Assembly: GCF_901709675.1 (NCBI RefSeq)
Contig: NC_051090.1
Coordinates: forward strand, 5,324,342 to 5,388,341
Reading direction: 5' to 3'
Source of the DNA: Syngnathus acus
Lineage: Eukaryota; Chordata; Actinopteri; Syngnathiformes; Syngnathidae
Length of the DNA: 64,000 nucleotides
Part shown: positions 49,271-61,200 of the stretch, piece by piece
Layout: each line of letters begins with the position of its first letter
How positions within the stretch are numbered: the stretch's first letter is position 1
Program-made: the position numbers and the translations under genes
The notes under the pieces: generated by a model
Database searches by the model: none
The model's input: only the letters and a program-made list of their open reading frames with translations
Told to the model about the DNA's origin: nothing

Positions 49271-52200
49271 ATGCGGTTATTGCATGACAACATGTCACTC
49301 TTAAGGATTTGTGCCTTGGTCAAATGTCTTAATCGGCGCAGTTTGCTGGAAAAATTAACGTCTCGTGCCCCTATTTCGGAATGTTGCCAGCGGTGTCTCT
49401 CGATGAGAAATAGTGCAGCGAGACGACAAGCAGGTGAGGCGAATGCTGTCTCAGTTTGCCTTTTACGACTACTGGGTCTCATTTAAGGGCATTTATGTTA
49501 TTGTCTAATTTTAATTCAAAGCTGTTGTACACAATGTTTAATATTCTCTCAAGCAAAATTTGATATCGTATTAAGACAAAAGAAAGTGTGATTAACTTAA
49601 GTAGGCTAAAGGACAACTTGGATACAAACTAAGTTTGGTATTTTACTAATTCCTTTATTGTTATTGTTTCTTTACCCCAGATACACATTTGCATCTTCAG
49701 CGAAGAAACGTTTCATTTTCGGTCCGGAAGACGGAAGATGCAAAGAAACGTGTAGTGAAACAGTCTCAGCTGTTAGATGGTAAAGTATTTGAGATAATAA
49801 GACATTTACATCTATTAGCAATTAGTTTGGAAATGCATGTCATTAATTTTCATCACCCACCCCTTAATTCCTCCCTCTAAGTGCTAGAGGCCAGGATCCA
49901 ACAACTTCAACCTGATGGCATTGTCGATGTCCAAAAAGCAAAAGTGGAATTTCTTCCTACACTCCCCACCAAGAGACACAAACACACCTCTGCCACGAAC
50001 ACACCTCAAGAGAAGCCCGACATTTCCAAATCGCCGCAAACTGTTATGACGTTATCCTCCCAATCTCAGCCAACTCGCTGGCTGGAGAAACTATTTCGAG
50101 AAAAGAAAAGCAAGTTGAAAAGACGGAAGCGCCTTCGGGAGAAACTGCAGAAGAAGGCAGCGGAACAAACCGGCGATGAAGACATCCCCAAACTTCCCAG
50201 CACTAGTTACAAAACTATATCAATCAAAAAGACCGCTGAGAAGAACAAGAATTCCAAAGTTCAAGCTGCTGTATCACATAAAGCCCCCAAAAGCAAACCA
50301 AAGAACCAGAAGAAGAAACAACCCAGTTCAAAGGACCAATTAACCGATGAGGAACTGGTACAGTTGGATGAAGTGCAGCTGAGGCTCATCGAGCAAGGCA
50401 GTCCTTGGGCCTTCTCAAATCAGCCGGAGCATCTTCTACACACCAGCGAAGAAGCCGTGGGGAACACCCGCTCTTGCATCTTCTCCTGGCTGGAGGCATG
50501 CGTATTTGCGGGGGAAATTGAGCGAGCAAATAATTTCCTACTCAGCCAATACAGAGTTCGGAGTCGACGAGCTGTTCTCGACGCAGACGTCTACAACATC
50601 ATGATGCGTGTCTGGGCCAAAAAGGTACTCTCCGCCGCAACTCTAAATATCATTTAATTATCATTTGTCTATGAATTTGTTATAAGTACACCTCTGATGT
50701 AAAATTGACATATTTTGGTATGTATAAGTGCATTGGATAATTTTTTTTTTTTGTAGGGCACCTTGAATCTGATTGGCCGCTTGTTTATTCTGATGGAGGA
50801 AGCCGGTCTGCGGCCAAATACCGGCTCATATTGTGCTGCTCTGGAGTGTATGGGCCGCAGTGCGCAATGCTCTCCCCGAGTTATCTCAAGGTATGAAGAA
50901 GTAAATTGGCTGCTGTCCGAGTTTTAAAATGTGTGCGTTACCAAGACCTAACAGCAGGTGTCGTGCTTTCTTCAGTCTTTCAGTTTTTAAATCCTTGTAT
51001 TTTATTAGAGCTGGTCACCGCAATGTTTTCTCATGCCCTATGTTACATAACTGAATTATTACCTCATGTTCCAATTGAATTATTATCAAGCAGGTGTTGC
51101 AATTTCAAATTCATTGCCCTTCATGACAGCTTTGTGCCTGTGGGTCAGCAGTGCACCTTTTTTTTTTTCTTCCCACTTTGACTTCATCATGTCTAATCAG
51201 ATTTGCTGACTTCTCACAGAACATGCATGATGACTTTTGAGGCATATTTTTTTTCACCGACTTGAGCAAGGGTTTTATTTGATATTTGAATAATTCCATT
51301 GCTCCATCTGTCCTTTGTATGCTTGCATTATCAGCGTTGTGCAGTCCGAGTGTTGGAGATTTTTTTGACTCAACATTTCACCAACAGTCATTGAGATTCT
51401 GCAACCGTTGTTTGTAAACAATGAATCAAGTTTGGAGTGGAACCATTGTACCTTGCGCAGGTGCTTGACCCACATGGAGAAGGATGGCATCTCTGTGGAT
51501 GATCTCTTCAGCCAATGTGTGTTCCGGCTCGATGAAAGAGACATGGTACTGAAGGCCATACACACCGTCCAACCCGACTACCAGCCCACCGGTAACCTTA
51601 CCACAAGCCAAAGCTCAGCGGTGTTGGTTAAGGACTTTTACCAAAAGGTATCCCTCTCATCTATTGGGACTAATACACAGTTTCTACCAAGTTTTTGTTT
51701 CCTCAAGTAGATGCATTACCTTAATTGTAAGATCCAGGTTGGCTTCCACTTAAATAACATGCCGTGCCATAAATAGACACCAACCCACCCCTGATAAAAG
51801 CAACAACAGGGGGTTCCACTAGATGGCTGTAATTACCTTCGCAGAGACTGAAGATCCTCTCTGCCTAACGTTGCTTGATTCTCAACGCTCCTACCACTCT
51901 GCTGATTTTCAAAACCTAAGCAGATATCGTTCAATGTCGGAGCCCGCTGATTTTTGCTGTTATTATCCCTTGAAGGGTAGATGACTCAAGTTCCAGCGAT
52001 CCCCCTTGTAAATGATTTGGAGTGTCTCTCACCTCTTTGCATTTTTCATTCGTCCCATTCCAAGCATGATATTTATAGCCTCCACTTCATTCTCGCATCC
52101 TGTTTGTTATCTTCTATCACATTGTGTCTTTGTTGACAAACCCGAGTTTTCCCCCCCCCCCCCGTTTTATAATTCACAACTGACGTCATTGGCGACCTAA

Positions 52201-55200
52201 CGGTTGAAACCCTGCCCAAATAAACTGGCTCGCTCGATAGCGGAATAGCAAACAGGACGGTCTCTCGTGGAGCCTCGGGAGACCGTGTTGGTGGCAGAAG
52301 CTCAAGCTCATTAGAATACTGTTTGCTCTGTGTCACATGCTCATATGAAATGCAGTTTGATTTTGGTTCAATTTAGTCATTGCGCCTTCAACTTTACATT
52401 AGGTTCCATACTAAATAATAAGATGGTGGTGTTAAGATAGATATTATGACCTTTCTCCTAACTCCAATTAATTTTTCCATGTGTGTGTTTTTAGAGGGAT
52501 ACCCACCAGTACCCGAAGCTGGATTTCACTCGAGACGAACTCCAGGAACGTCTCAAATTCCAACTCAACATAGAGCAAGCCTGCACAGTCACTATTGACT
52601 CTGTCGAGGCAGTAAAGCCCATCACAGAAAGCATGGCCAAAATGGTAAGCCATCATCTGGTCTTCGGTCTGACACCATGTATCAAACATCTTCTGGTTGG
52701 AAATGGCACAAGAATGTTACCAGCGGTCAAAAAACATCTCCAGCCTACTCTATGGTTCATATTATTCAGGAACTTTTTATTGGACGCTTAAAAAAAATGG
52801 TGAATCTTTGTCTTATTTTCACTACTGAGGCATTTTGGAGGGCATCCATTGTCCACTGCAAGTATGGAGGAGAAAAACGGGTTATCTCTTTTTTTTTTTT
52901 CTTTATAAACCTTGGCATTTACAGTCCTGGCTGGCTCGTCTGCCTCTGCAGATGGGCTACGTGGGAAGCGAGTAAGCCGAGAGTCCCTAGTGGCCAGGAA
53001 GCATTTACAGACACAGCGACCGACAGGCAGGCCGGCAAGGCAGAGTAATAATGTATTGTAATAGAAGACCCCGGAGAGGAGACAGTGAGAGTCACCTTTC
53101 CATCTACCATCCGGATTGTTTCTGAAACCACCACACTGGCTGGTTAAAAAAATTCAGATCACAGATAAAGTATTATACACATTCAGGTTGAGCTTTTACT
53201 CTGAGAAAGTGTCGCATCAGAACCCTTGAGAGAAGAGTGGGCTTTAATCTGCCTTTGACTTTTACACTGAACTCAGGTCAACTTTGTGTGCGTTCACACA
53301 GTGAATTGGCGTAGCACAATTTGATATATTAGATGGCATCATCAGCCGGTGTGGTGTTGGAAATACTTGCCGCTAAGTGACAATTGCTTTTGGCACAACG
53401 GCAAAGAAAGAAGTGTCAGGTGTTAAAGTTGACACCTCTGTTCTAGCAAAACTGTGACTTTCTTTCAGGTTTCATACTACCTTAACTCTGTCCGCCATTT
53501 TGTTTGTTGACTGTCGTCCGTGTTGTTCTCACAAGTAATGTCGTCCTTTTAGAGGGCGTTGTTTCTGGAGCAGCGGGTTCACTGGCGTAAGGCCCTCCTC
53601 CAGGCTTTCCGGGAGGGCAAGATGATCCTAGGGAAGACCAACACTAAGGACTTCAGACTCAACCTTTATCCCTACCTCTGTCTGCTGGAGGACAACGACT
53701 ATGTGGATATCATGATACAGGTACAAGGAAGTCCTGTGATTGGTTGGCTCGCACAACTGACTCTTTGTGATTCTGTGTCCGTACCAGAGCTTTTCCACCA
53801 TGCCACCCAGCGGAGAGTCCTTGATGACGTTGGCCAAAGATTTGGGCACCCGCGTTTACACCAAGTACTCGGTCTACCAGAAATACAGAAATCAGATGGT
53901 GGAAAAGCTAGGCACAATTTACAGCGCTTACACCGACCTGCTAGCCAAAGACACTGAGGTATATACATATAAAAAATAAAAAAATAACACGAGGTGTAAA
54001 GTTTGACCAGAATTTCGAATCACGGTATAAACAAAAAATCCACTTAATATCTCACCATGAAGACAAAAAAATATGATTTTGCCAAGTTAAGACCTTTTCA
54101 AACAATCCAGCACAACATAAAATACATTTTACGGCCACCATTTTGAAATTGACGGTTAATCATTAATCAGAGCTCGCATCGGATATAAACAAAAATGGCT
54201 GGTGTTTTCCAGCGAGCTCACTTTCTCAGAATCTGTCAGTACTGTGTACTTATGCGTGAATACATTCTATCGACATCTCCTTCTAGGCGTGCAACATCCT
54301 TCCCAGGGAGAAGTGGTGCAAGCTGGAAACGGAACACCCATCAGGGCCCACGCTGCAGGGGTGGGAATCCTCCTGGCCGCACATAGTCATTCTGGAGCTG
54401 GGAACGTACCTGCTGGACCTGATGGTCAAGAACCTTAAGATCAATAGCGACATCCTGAGCTCCACCTACGAGAGGAAGTCCATCCCCATCCTTTACCACA
54501 TGTACGCGTTTCGCAGCAACCGACAGGTACGGTGTCCGCCCGCGCATCTCGACATGACATCATATGAGTGAGAAAGAGAGCGAGACATTTTCATGGACTA
54601 ATAATGACTTGAAGCATCTGAATACACTTGACTTTGGCTTTTTTTTTTGTCACTCTTAAGTCAGTGTCACCTTTTGCACCCTAATATCCAAATTATAAAA
54701 GCGCTTAGCCTCCCGCGCAAAGAATCCAGGCTAATCCCTTTTCTTAGTGCCTCTTTTTTAATTGGCTCGTTGATTGGCTGCCACCAGACTCCGCGGGAGG
54801 GTGAAGTGACCGTGTCACGGGAAAGCGCGAGGGAAGACTTTGGGGACTCGACGCACGACAAGGAGATAACTGAGCTTTCACCTTTGCGCTTACGAGGCAG
54901 TTCTGACCGGCGCTGCCTTTGCTCTGACTTTTTTTTTTTTTTTTTTCCCCTGTTGCGCACTTTGGAGGTTAGCTCATCAGGGGAGCTGCCTAATGACTTT
55001 ACGACACAGCATGACAGTCTGAGCGGTGCAAAGCAATGTTGGCCTTATTTATTTTTTGCTGTCAGGTCGCTGTTTTTCTTCCCATTCGACTGTTTACAAC
55101 ACATTAGCTTGAAAGCCATAGCACCAAAAACAAAAACTACAATAACAGTGGGGTAAATCAGTTTGGTGGCTATAATTCTGAGCTTTTTTTTTTTGGTGTC

Positions 55201-58200
55201 GTTGACATCATGTCTCGGTATTAAATCCGGGACATCCATCTACTTTCTTTAGTGTTTATCCTGTTCCTATCTGACTTTGGGATTGGTCGCCTGCCAATCC
55301 AAGGCGGTATTGCTTTTATCGTGACTGTTACCTTTGTGCTATTTTTGTCTCTCTCCGCTCAGGTGGGCTTCATTAAGCCCCACCCCATCCTAATTCAGAT
55401 GCAGCAGGAGGCCATGGAGACGAAACTGACCTTCGACTCGTTCGTGATGCCAATGCGCTGCCCTCCTCTACCCTGGACCTCGGCCAAGTTTGGCGCGTAC
55501 CTGCTGACCCCTGCCAAGCTGATGCGCACTATGGATGGGGCGAGTCAGCACGAGGAGTTGTTGGAAAGATGCCAGAACCTCGACCCAGTCTTGGACTCCC
55601 TTAACCAGCTGGGAAACTGTGCCTGGAAGATCAACAAACCTCTCCTGGACATCATCATCTCCATCTTTAACGATCGGGGCAGCGAGAAGCTCGACATCCC
55701 TCCTCCCATGTCAGAGGCCCCCAAAGTTCCCCTCTTCAACCCGCTGGATACATCTCACACCGCCAGCGACAAGGCCCACAAGAAGCGAGAGGTGATCAGC
55801 ACCAGAAAGAAATGCAACGAGATGCACAGCTTGCGCATGGACGCTCTCTATAAACTCTCCATCGCCAACCACATCAGGGACGAGGTCTTCTGGTTTCCAC
55901 ATAATATGGATTTCCGGGGGCGCACGTATCCCTGTCCTCCTTACTTCAATCACCTGGGAAGCGACGTGACCCGCTCTATCCTGTTGTTTGCTGAAGGGAA
56001 GCCGCTCGGGCCAATGGGCCTGGACTGGCTCAAGATCCACTTAGTCAATCTGACGGGCTTGAAGAAGAAGAGCTCACTGCAAGGGAGGCTGGAGTACGCC
56101 AATTCGATCATGGAGGACATTCTGGATTCTGCTGACCGCCCTTTAAACGTGCGTGCTTCTTTATTACCGTTTGATTCGTAAGCCACTCATGTGACCTCAC
56201 GTCTAGCAGCTAGCCAAACGGCGCTTACCCGACTTGCGATTAGCACTGGCCACAAATGTGTAGTTTTCTCGATCCTTCCTCTGAACATTCTTAAAATTCT
56301 GCTGTACTTCTCACTCACTAAAACCAAACGTTTTGTATCTTGGCTTGATATAAATAATGTATGCGGGGAAACGTGCCTCACGCTCGCGTTTGCCTCCTCA
56401 GGGTAAGAAATGGTGGATGAATGCAGATGAGCCGTGGCAAGCGCTCGCCTGCTGCATGGAAATCGCCAGCGCCGTGAGATCTCCGGACCCGACGCAGTTC
56501 GTCTCTCATTTTCCTGTGCATCAGGTACCATTAATGTTTTCCATCATGGTTGTGGTTTCATTCAAAGAGCTGTTATGACAATGAAGACTATAAATGTACT
56601 GTATAGTCACATGATTTTATTTTTTTCATTCACACGAATCTCCATTTTATTATTGTGACTTGTTTGTTAAAGTGCAAAGTAGTGCTACTTTATGAATGGA
56701 CCTTTGACACTTCAAAATGTTATCATCTAGTATGTGATTCCAAACAGGCTTCTTTGTTTTTTTTTCAAATCCTGTTACGCAAAATAGACTTGGCGTTAAC
56801 AAAATAGTCTGGCCATCTGCCCAATGTTGTCTCTCCATGTGGTGACAAACAGCATTCTTTTCTTTCGGAAACCATCCAATTCAAACTATTAGATTTGAAA
56901 TTCATCAAATCCAGGTTTTGCATAGCCTACCTTAGGGACGGCGAATAAAGTCTCTGGAACATTGCCACTTTATTCACGTTGATGAATGTGCTTTGTCCTC
57001 CATGATGAAATGTGATGTGGAACATGAGGAGCCTGTAGGAAATCACATGCATCATCAGCGAGACAGCAACCAGGAACATTTCAGTTGTAGTTACATGGTA
57101 GAGCTAAACGGGTTGGGGGAGATGAATCCATTTAGCAACCAATCAGATTTGTTATTAAGGCAAGACGACGCAATTAAAAATAACAATAATAACTATTTTC
57201 TGCTGAATTTCTTATATTATGTTATAGTGCCAAATGCAATAATGAAGCAATCCTACTTTATATGCTCTATAGAGGATTACTATAAATGAATAAAAGTAAT
57301 TGGAATATAGAATGAGATCCTCAGCTCATTGTCTATCAGGCAGCCTCCAGTTCATATTCTAGCTCAGGATTATGACATTAATTATTCAATTAATTATCAA
57401 TAAATTAACACCTTAACCTTTTGTTTTATTCTTTTTTCCAAGCTGAGTTGCTGCTCTGATGAATCTCTTGTGTGCTTAATATATTTTTTTCATGATCCAT
57501 TTCCCCTCCATATTTTCTGTCCTCATTTCCATCACGTGGCTGCTGAATCTTTCCCACCATCTCTCCCAGGACGGCTCCTGCAACGGGCTCCAGCACTACG
57601 CCGCACTTGGCCGCGACGTTATTGGCGCCACGTCGGTCAACCTCGTGCCCTGCGACGTGCCGCAGGACGTCTACAGTGGAGTGGCGCAGCAGGTCAGATG
57701 TTGCTAAATAATCCACGCATATTTTTCCCCGTAAGATATGCAAGCAGTCTTTTCTAAGCAACTTCGCTTTCTGACCAAAAAAAAGGCTGAGACTAAAGTC
57801 GTGTATCGGCACCACAGAACGTGCCAATTATTTTGAACACAACATGGTGCAAGATGTGATTGTGCAGTTCCTAACCTTGTGGCCTTGATTGCATCAAATT
57901 GCAATGAGAGTTGGCTGCCTCCTGTTTTCCCCCACAACAGCACTCGCTTTTCGTTTCAGGTCGAGGGGTTCCGAGCCCGCGACGCCGAGAGCGGCCTGAA
58001 GATCGCCCAGGTCCTGGAGGGCTTCATCAACAGGAAAGTGGTCAAGCAGACCGTGATGACTGTTGTCTACGGGGTCACGCGCTACGGGGGAAGGCTCCAG
58101 ATCGAGAAGCGCCTGAAGGAGATTGATGAGTTCCCAAAGGTACAGTAGTGAGCGAGCGAGGTGAGGGGAGGAAGGGGAGGGGGTTCCCTCACGCTGCACG

Positions 58201-61200
58201 TCGGGTTTATTTTTAGCACGGTCTCTGCTCAGGATCTCCTCCATCGTATGTGGGGCGCTTGCCGGTAGGCGTGAAGCCCTCTCTGCTTCCGCACATTTAT
58301 CTCACAAATGATAGAAACTGAATAAATTGTCATCACTTTGACATTGACACCGCAGATTTACGAGAACGGCCACTTCCACACGCCCGATCGCAATGCCGTG
58401 AAATATTAGACTTGTGTGGTTGTATCGATGAGGCCAGGAGTGCACGGGAACAAAGAAGAGACATGTGATACTGCGCAGCTATTTTTAGGCACAAATGGGT
58501 CCTCAGTGGTCAATGGCTCATTCTTCGTAACCATCTAATCTTCTCAAACCGGACACATTTTACCAAAAGTTGATCTCATTTCCAGTGCCAGAGTGGCTGT
58601 GCTAGCTATTATTATCATCTCACACTCAGGAGTGTTGTTGCAGATGACTTTTGCATCATGTCCCCTAATTGCTTCATCGGGGAATTTTTGAGAAGTGGCA
58701 GCGGAGGGATCCGTGGCTGATAAGGACAAACTGGAGTTCCATAGGAAAAAGTCCTAATGAGTCTTAAATCTTCTCTTACGTTTGCAAAATATGCACAGCG
58801 GAAGTCAAACTGCAAACAATTTTTAGTACAACCATAAAGTTGGACTGCAAAATGTCATCATTGATTCATTCACTCATCTTCCAGACCGCTTAGGGAGGAT
58901 CATTTTCAATGATGTACAATCTCATCATCTGGTTTTTTTTTTTTTTCTTTCAGGAATATGTATGGGAGGCATCACACTACCTGGTGCGACTGGTGTTCAA
59001 CGGCCTCAAGGAGATGTTCACAGGGACCAGAGAGATCCAGGTGGGTTCAACATATCCATGCTTTTTTCCATCCATTTCAATTGAGCACATTTATTTGATA
59101 TACGCTACAATAAATTGATTTACCATCTTAGAAAATGAATTCAACTCATAAGTCCCAGTGCCACTAATTGCAAATAATTACCACAACTTTTATGAGCATA
59201 TATTTCAAGTTTTGCTCAAGGGCGACTCAATGAGAATAATATTTCATCAGAAGCAACAGATAAACAAACAAACATCACTCCGCAGTTGAAATATACTGTC
59301 GCTAACTTGTGATGAGTAACGTCCAGCTCCACTGAGAGTCATATTTTTCTCTTATTAATGACTCGCTGTTGTCATTACGTGTTGGATGATGAAAAAGTGC
59401 CGACGGCACACATTCGGGCTCCATTTATAGCATCGGGACTTGCACCTGGTGTGCATTATCTTCACAGCAGAGCACGGCCCGCTACGCTAATAGAACCGGC
59501 GCCCGCCCGCCGCTGTGGCGTTCCTCCTTGGGGGATTGAGCAGGGACAGCCCGGGTCCGAGATAAAGAATTTACGGCGGCGAATCAATCCCGCCGCTGAC
59601 CTCCTTCCTTCCTAGAACACGTCCCATTTATTCTCGGCACAATCTCTCCCCTCGGGCCGCCACCTATCCATCCACTCATTGATCAGTCAGTCTCTAACTA
59701 TCTAGTTAGTCCATCCGTCACTCCCCGGCTGTCTCCTTGTCTTTGTTTCTGCCTCAGACAGAGCTATAAGATGAGAACGCATTTGCCCAGGGAAAGACTA
59801 TCATCCATCTTCCTCACCGATGCGTGTGTGTAGCAACTTTGTGGCATTACTGGGACTTAAAGACAAAAGGGGGCTTTACAAACAACACTGTTGAATTTAG
59901 CTCTTACTGCAACAATTCCTCACCTGTTCCTCAGCAGGTCAGCGACCAAAAAGGTCATGTAAATGATTTATTGCTCGTGAGCATATAGAACAAGGACATG
60001 ACTCCCGTTTGTTGCAGGACTGGTTGACGGAGAGCGCCAGGCTCATATCCAAGGCGGGACACACGGTGCAGTGGGTGACCCCCCTGGGTTTGCCCATCAT
60101 CCAGCCCTACCACCGCACACGAAGCCAGTTGGTAAGCAAACGTACAGAGGCGCCATCCCCTCACGGTTGGCACTACTCTTATCTCTGCTTCCATTCGCCA
60201 TTGTGGGCCAAGCAATGCTATTCACTTCTTTCATCATTTCCCAACCTTTATTGAACTAGGGCACATATTTTACATGAGAAAAATCTCATTACTCCACCCC
60301 CATAAAAGTCACAAAGTATACAATACTGAAATAATGATCTTGTATCAAATAAATAGTCAATAAAATTGGATCGTTTGCATTAGCGCGCCTGATTAAAGCT
60401 AAAAACTTGAGAATCACGCTGTTAGCCTAACTGCCCCTCTGTCCGAACCGTTAGACGTGTACCTAAAACTGAGAGAGAATTATTTGTACTTTTCATGTAG
60501 AAAAAGTAAAAGGATGGAGATTCATGTAAATGCCACGGAATAAATATTTCATAGCCAATTTGCGGACCACTTATTGCTTTCCTCACTGTGCTTTGGCATG
60601 GTTTGAAAAACGCTCCTTGGAACAGCGAGTGCTGCCAACTTGTAGAGTCCAAATAGATTTTTTTTATTTTTTTTATTCTTATATTAAATGTTGCAAAACA
60701 AACCTTTCAGTAAATGGACATGAATTTTGTCTCAAAATGTGCACTTGCGGTACTTTGTTGGTTTTCCAGTTTCAGTACCCGACCGCTAGCTAGAAAAAGA
60801 CACGAAGGCTTTTTGTATATAACAGCGCCCGCATGTCATTCTCAACGTGCGGGATGCTTTCCCAAGCCAGAGCGCTGCGGCTAGAATGTCCAGGTCCCGA
60901 TAGGTTGGCTGATGGGAGAGTGCGGCGCTGACGGTGCCGTGCGATTGGCATGAGTGGCCCCAACTGTAATGGAGCTCCACAACATCATTAGAGTTGTTTG
61001 TCACCGTGGAGAGGCTGACAGTGGCGTGTCTGAGAGATAAATGTCAGCGTGGAGATAGCCCGCGCGCCAGGATGTGTGCGCGCGTGTGTGCGTGCATTTT
61101 TACGATCAGCTATTCCTCGTGTTGTAGCAACATTCTGTCCTCATTTTTGGTTTGAATAGGACTCAAAAGTTCATAATTCCACCTTTTACCAGAATATTTT

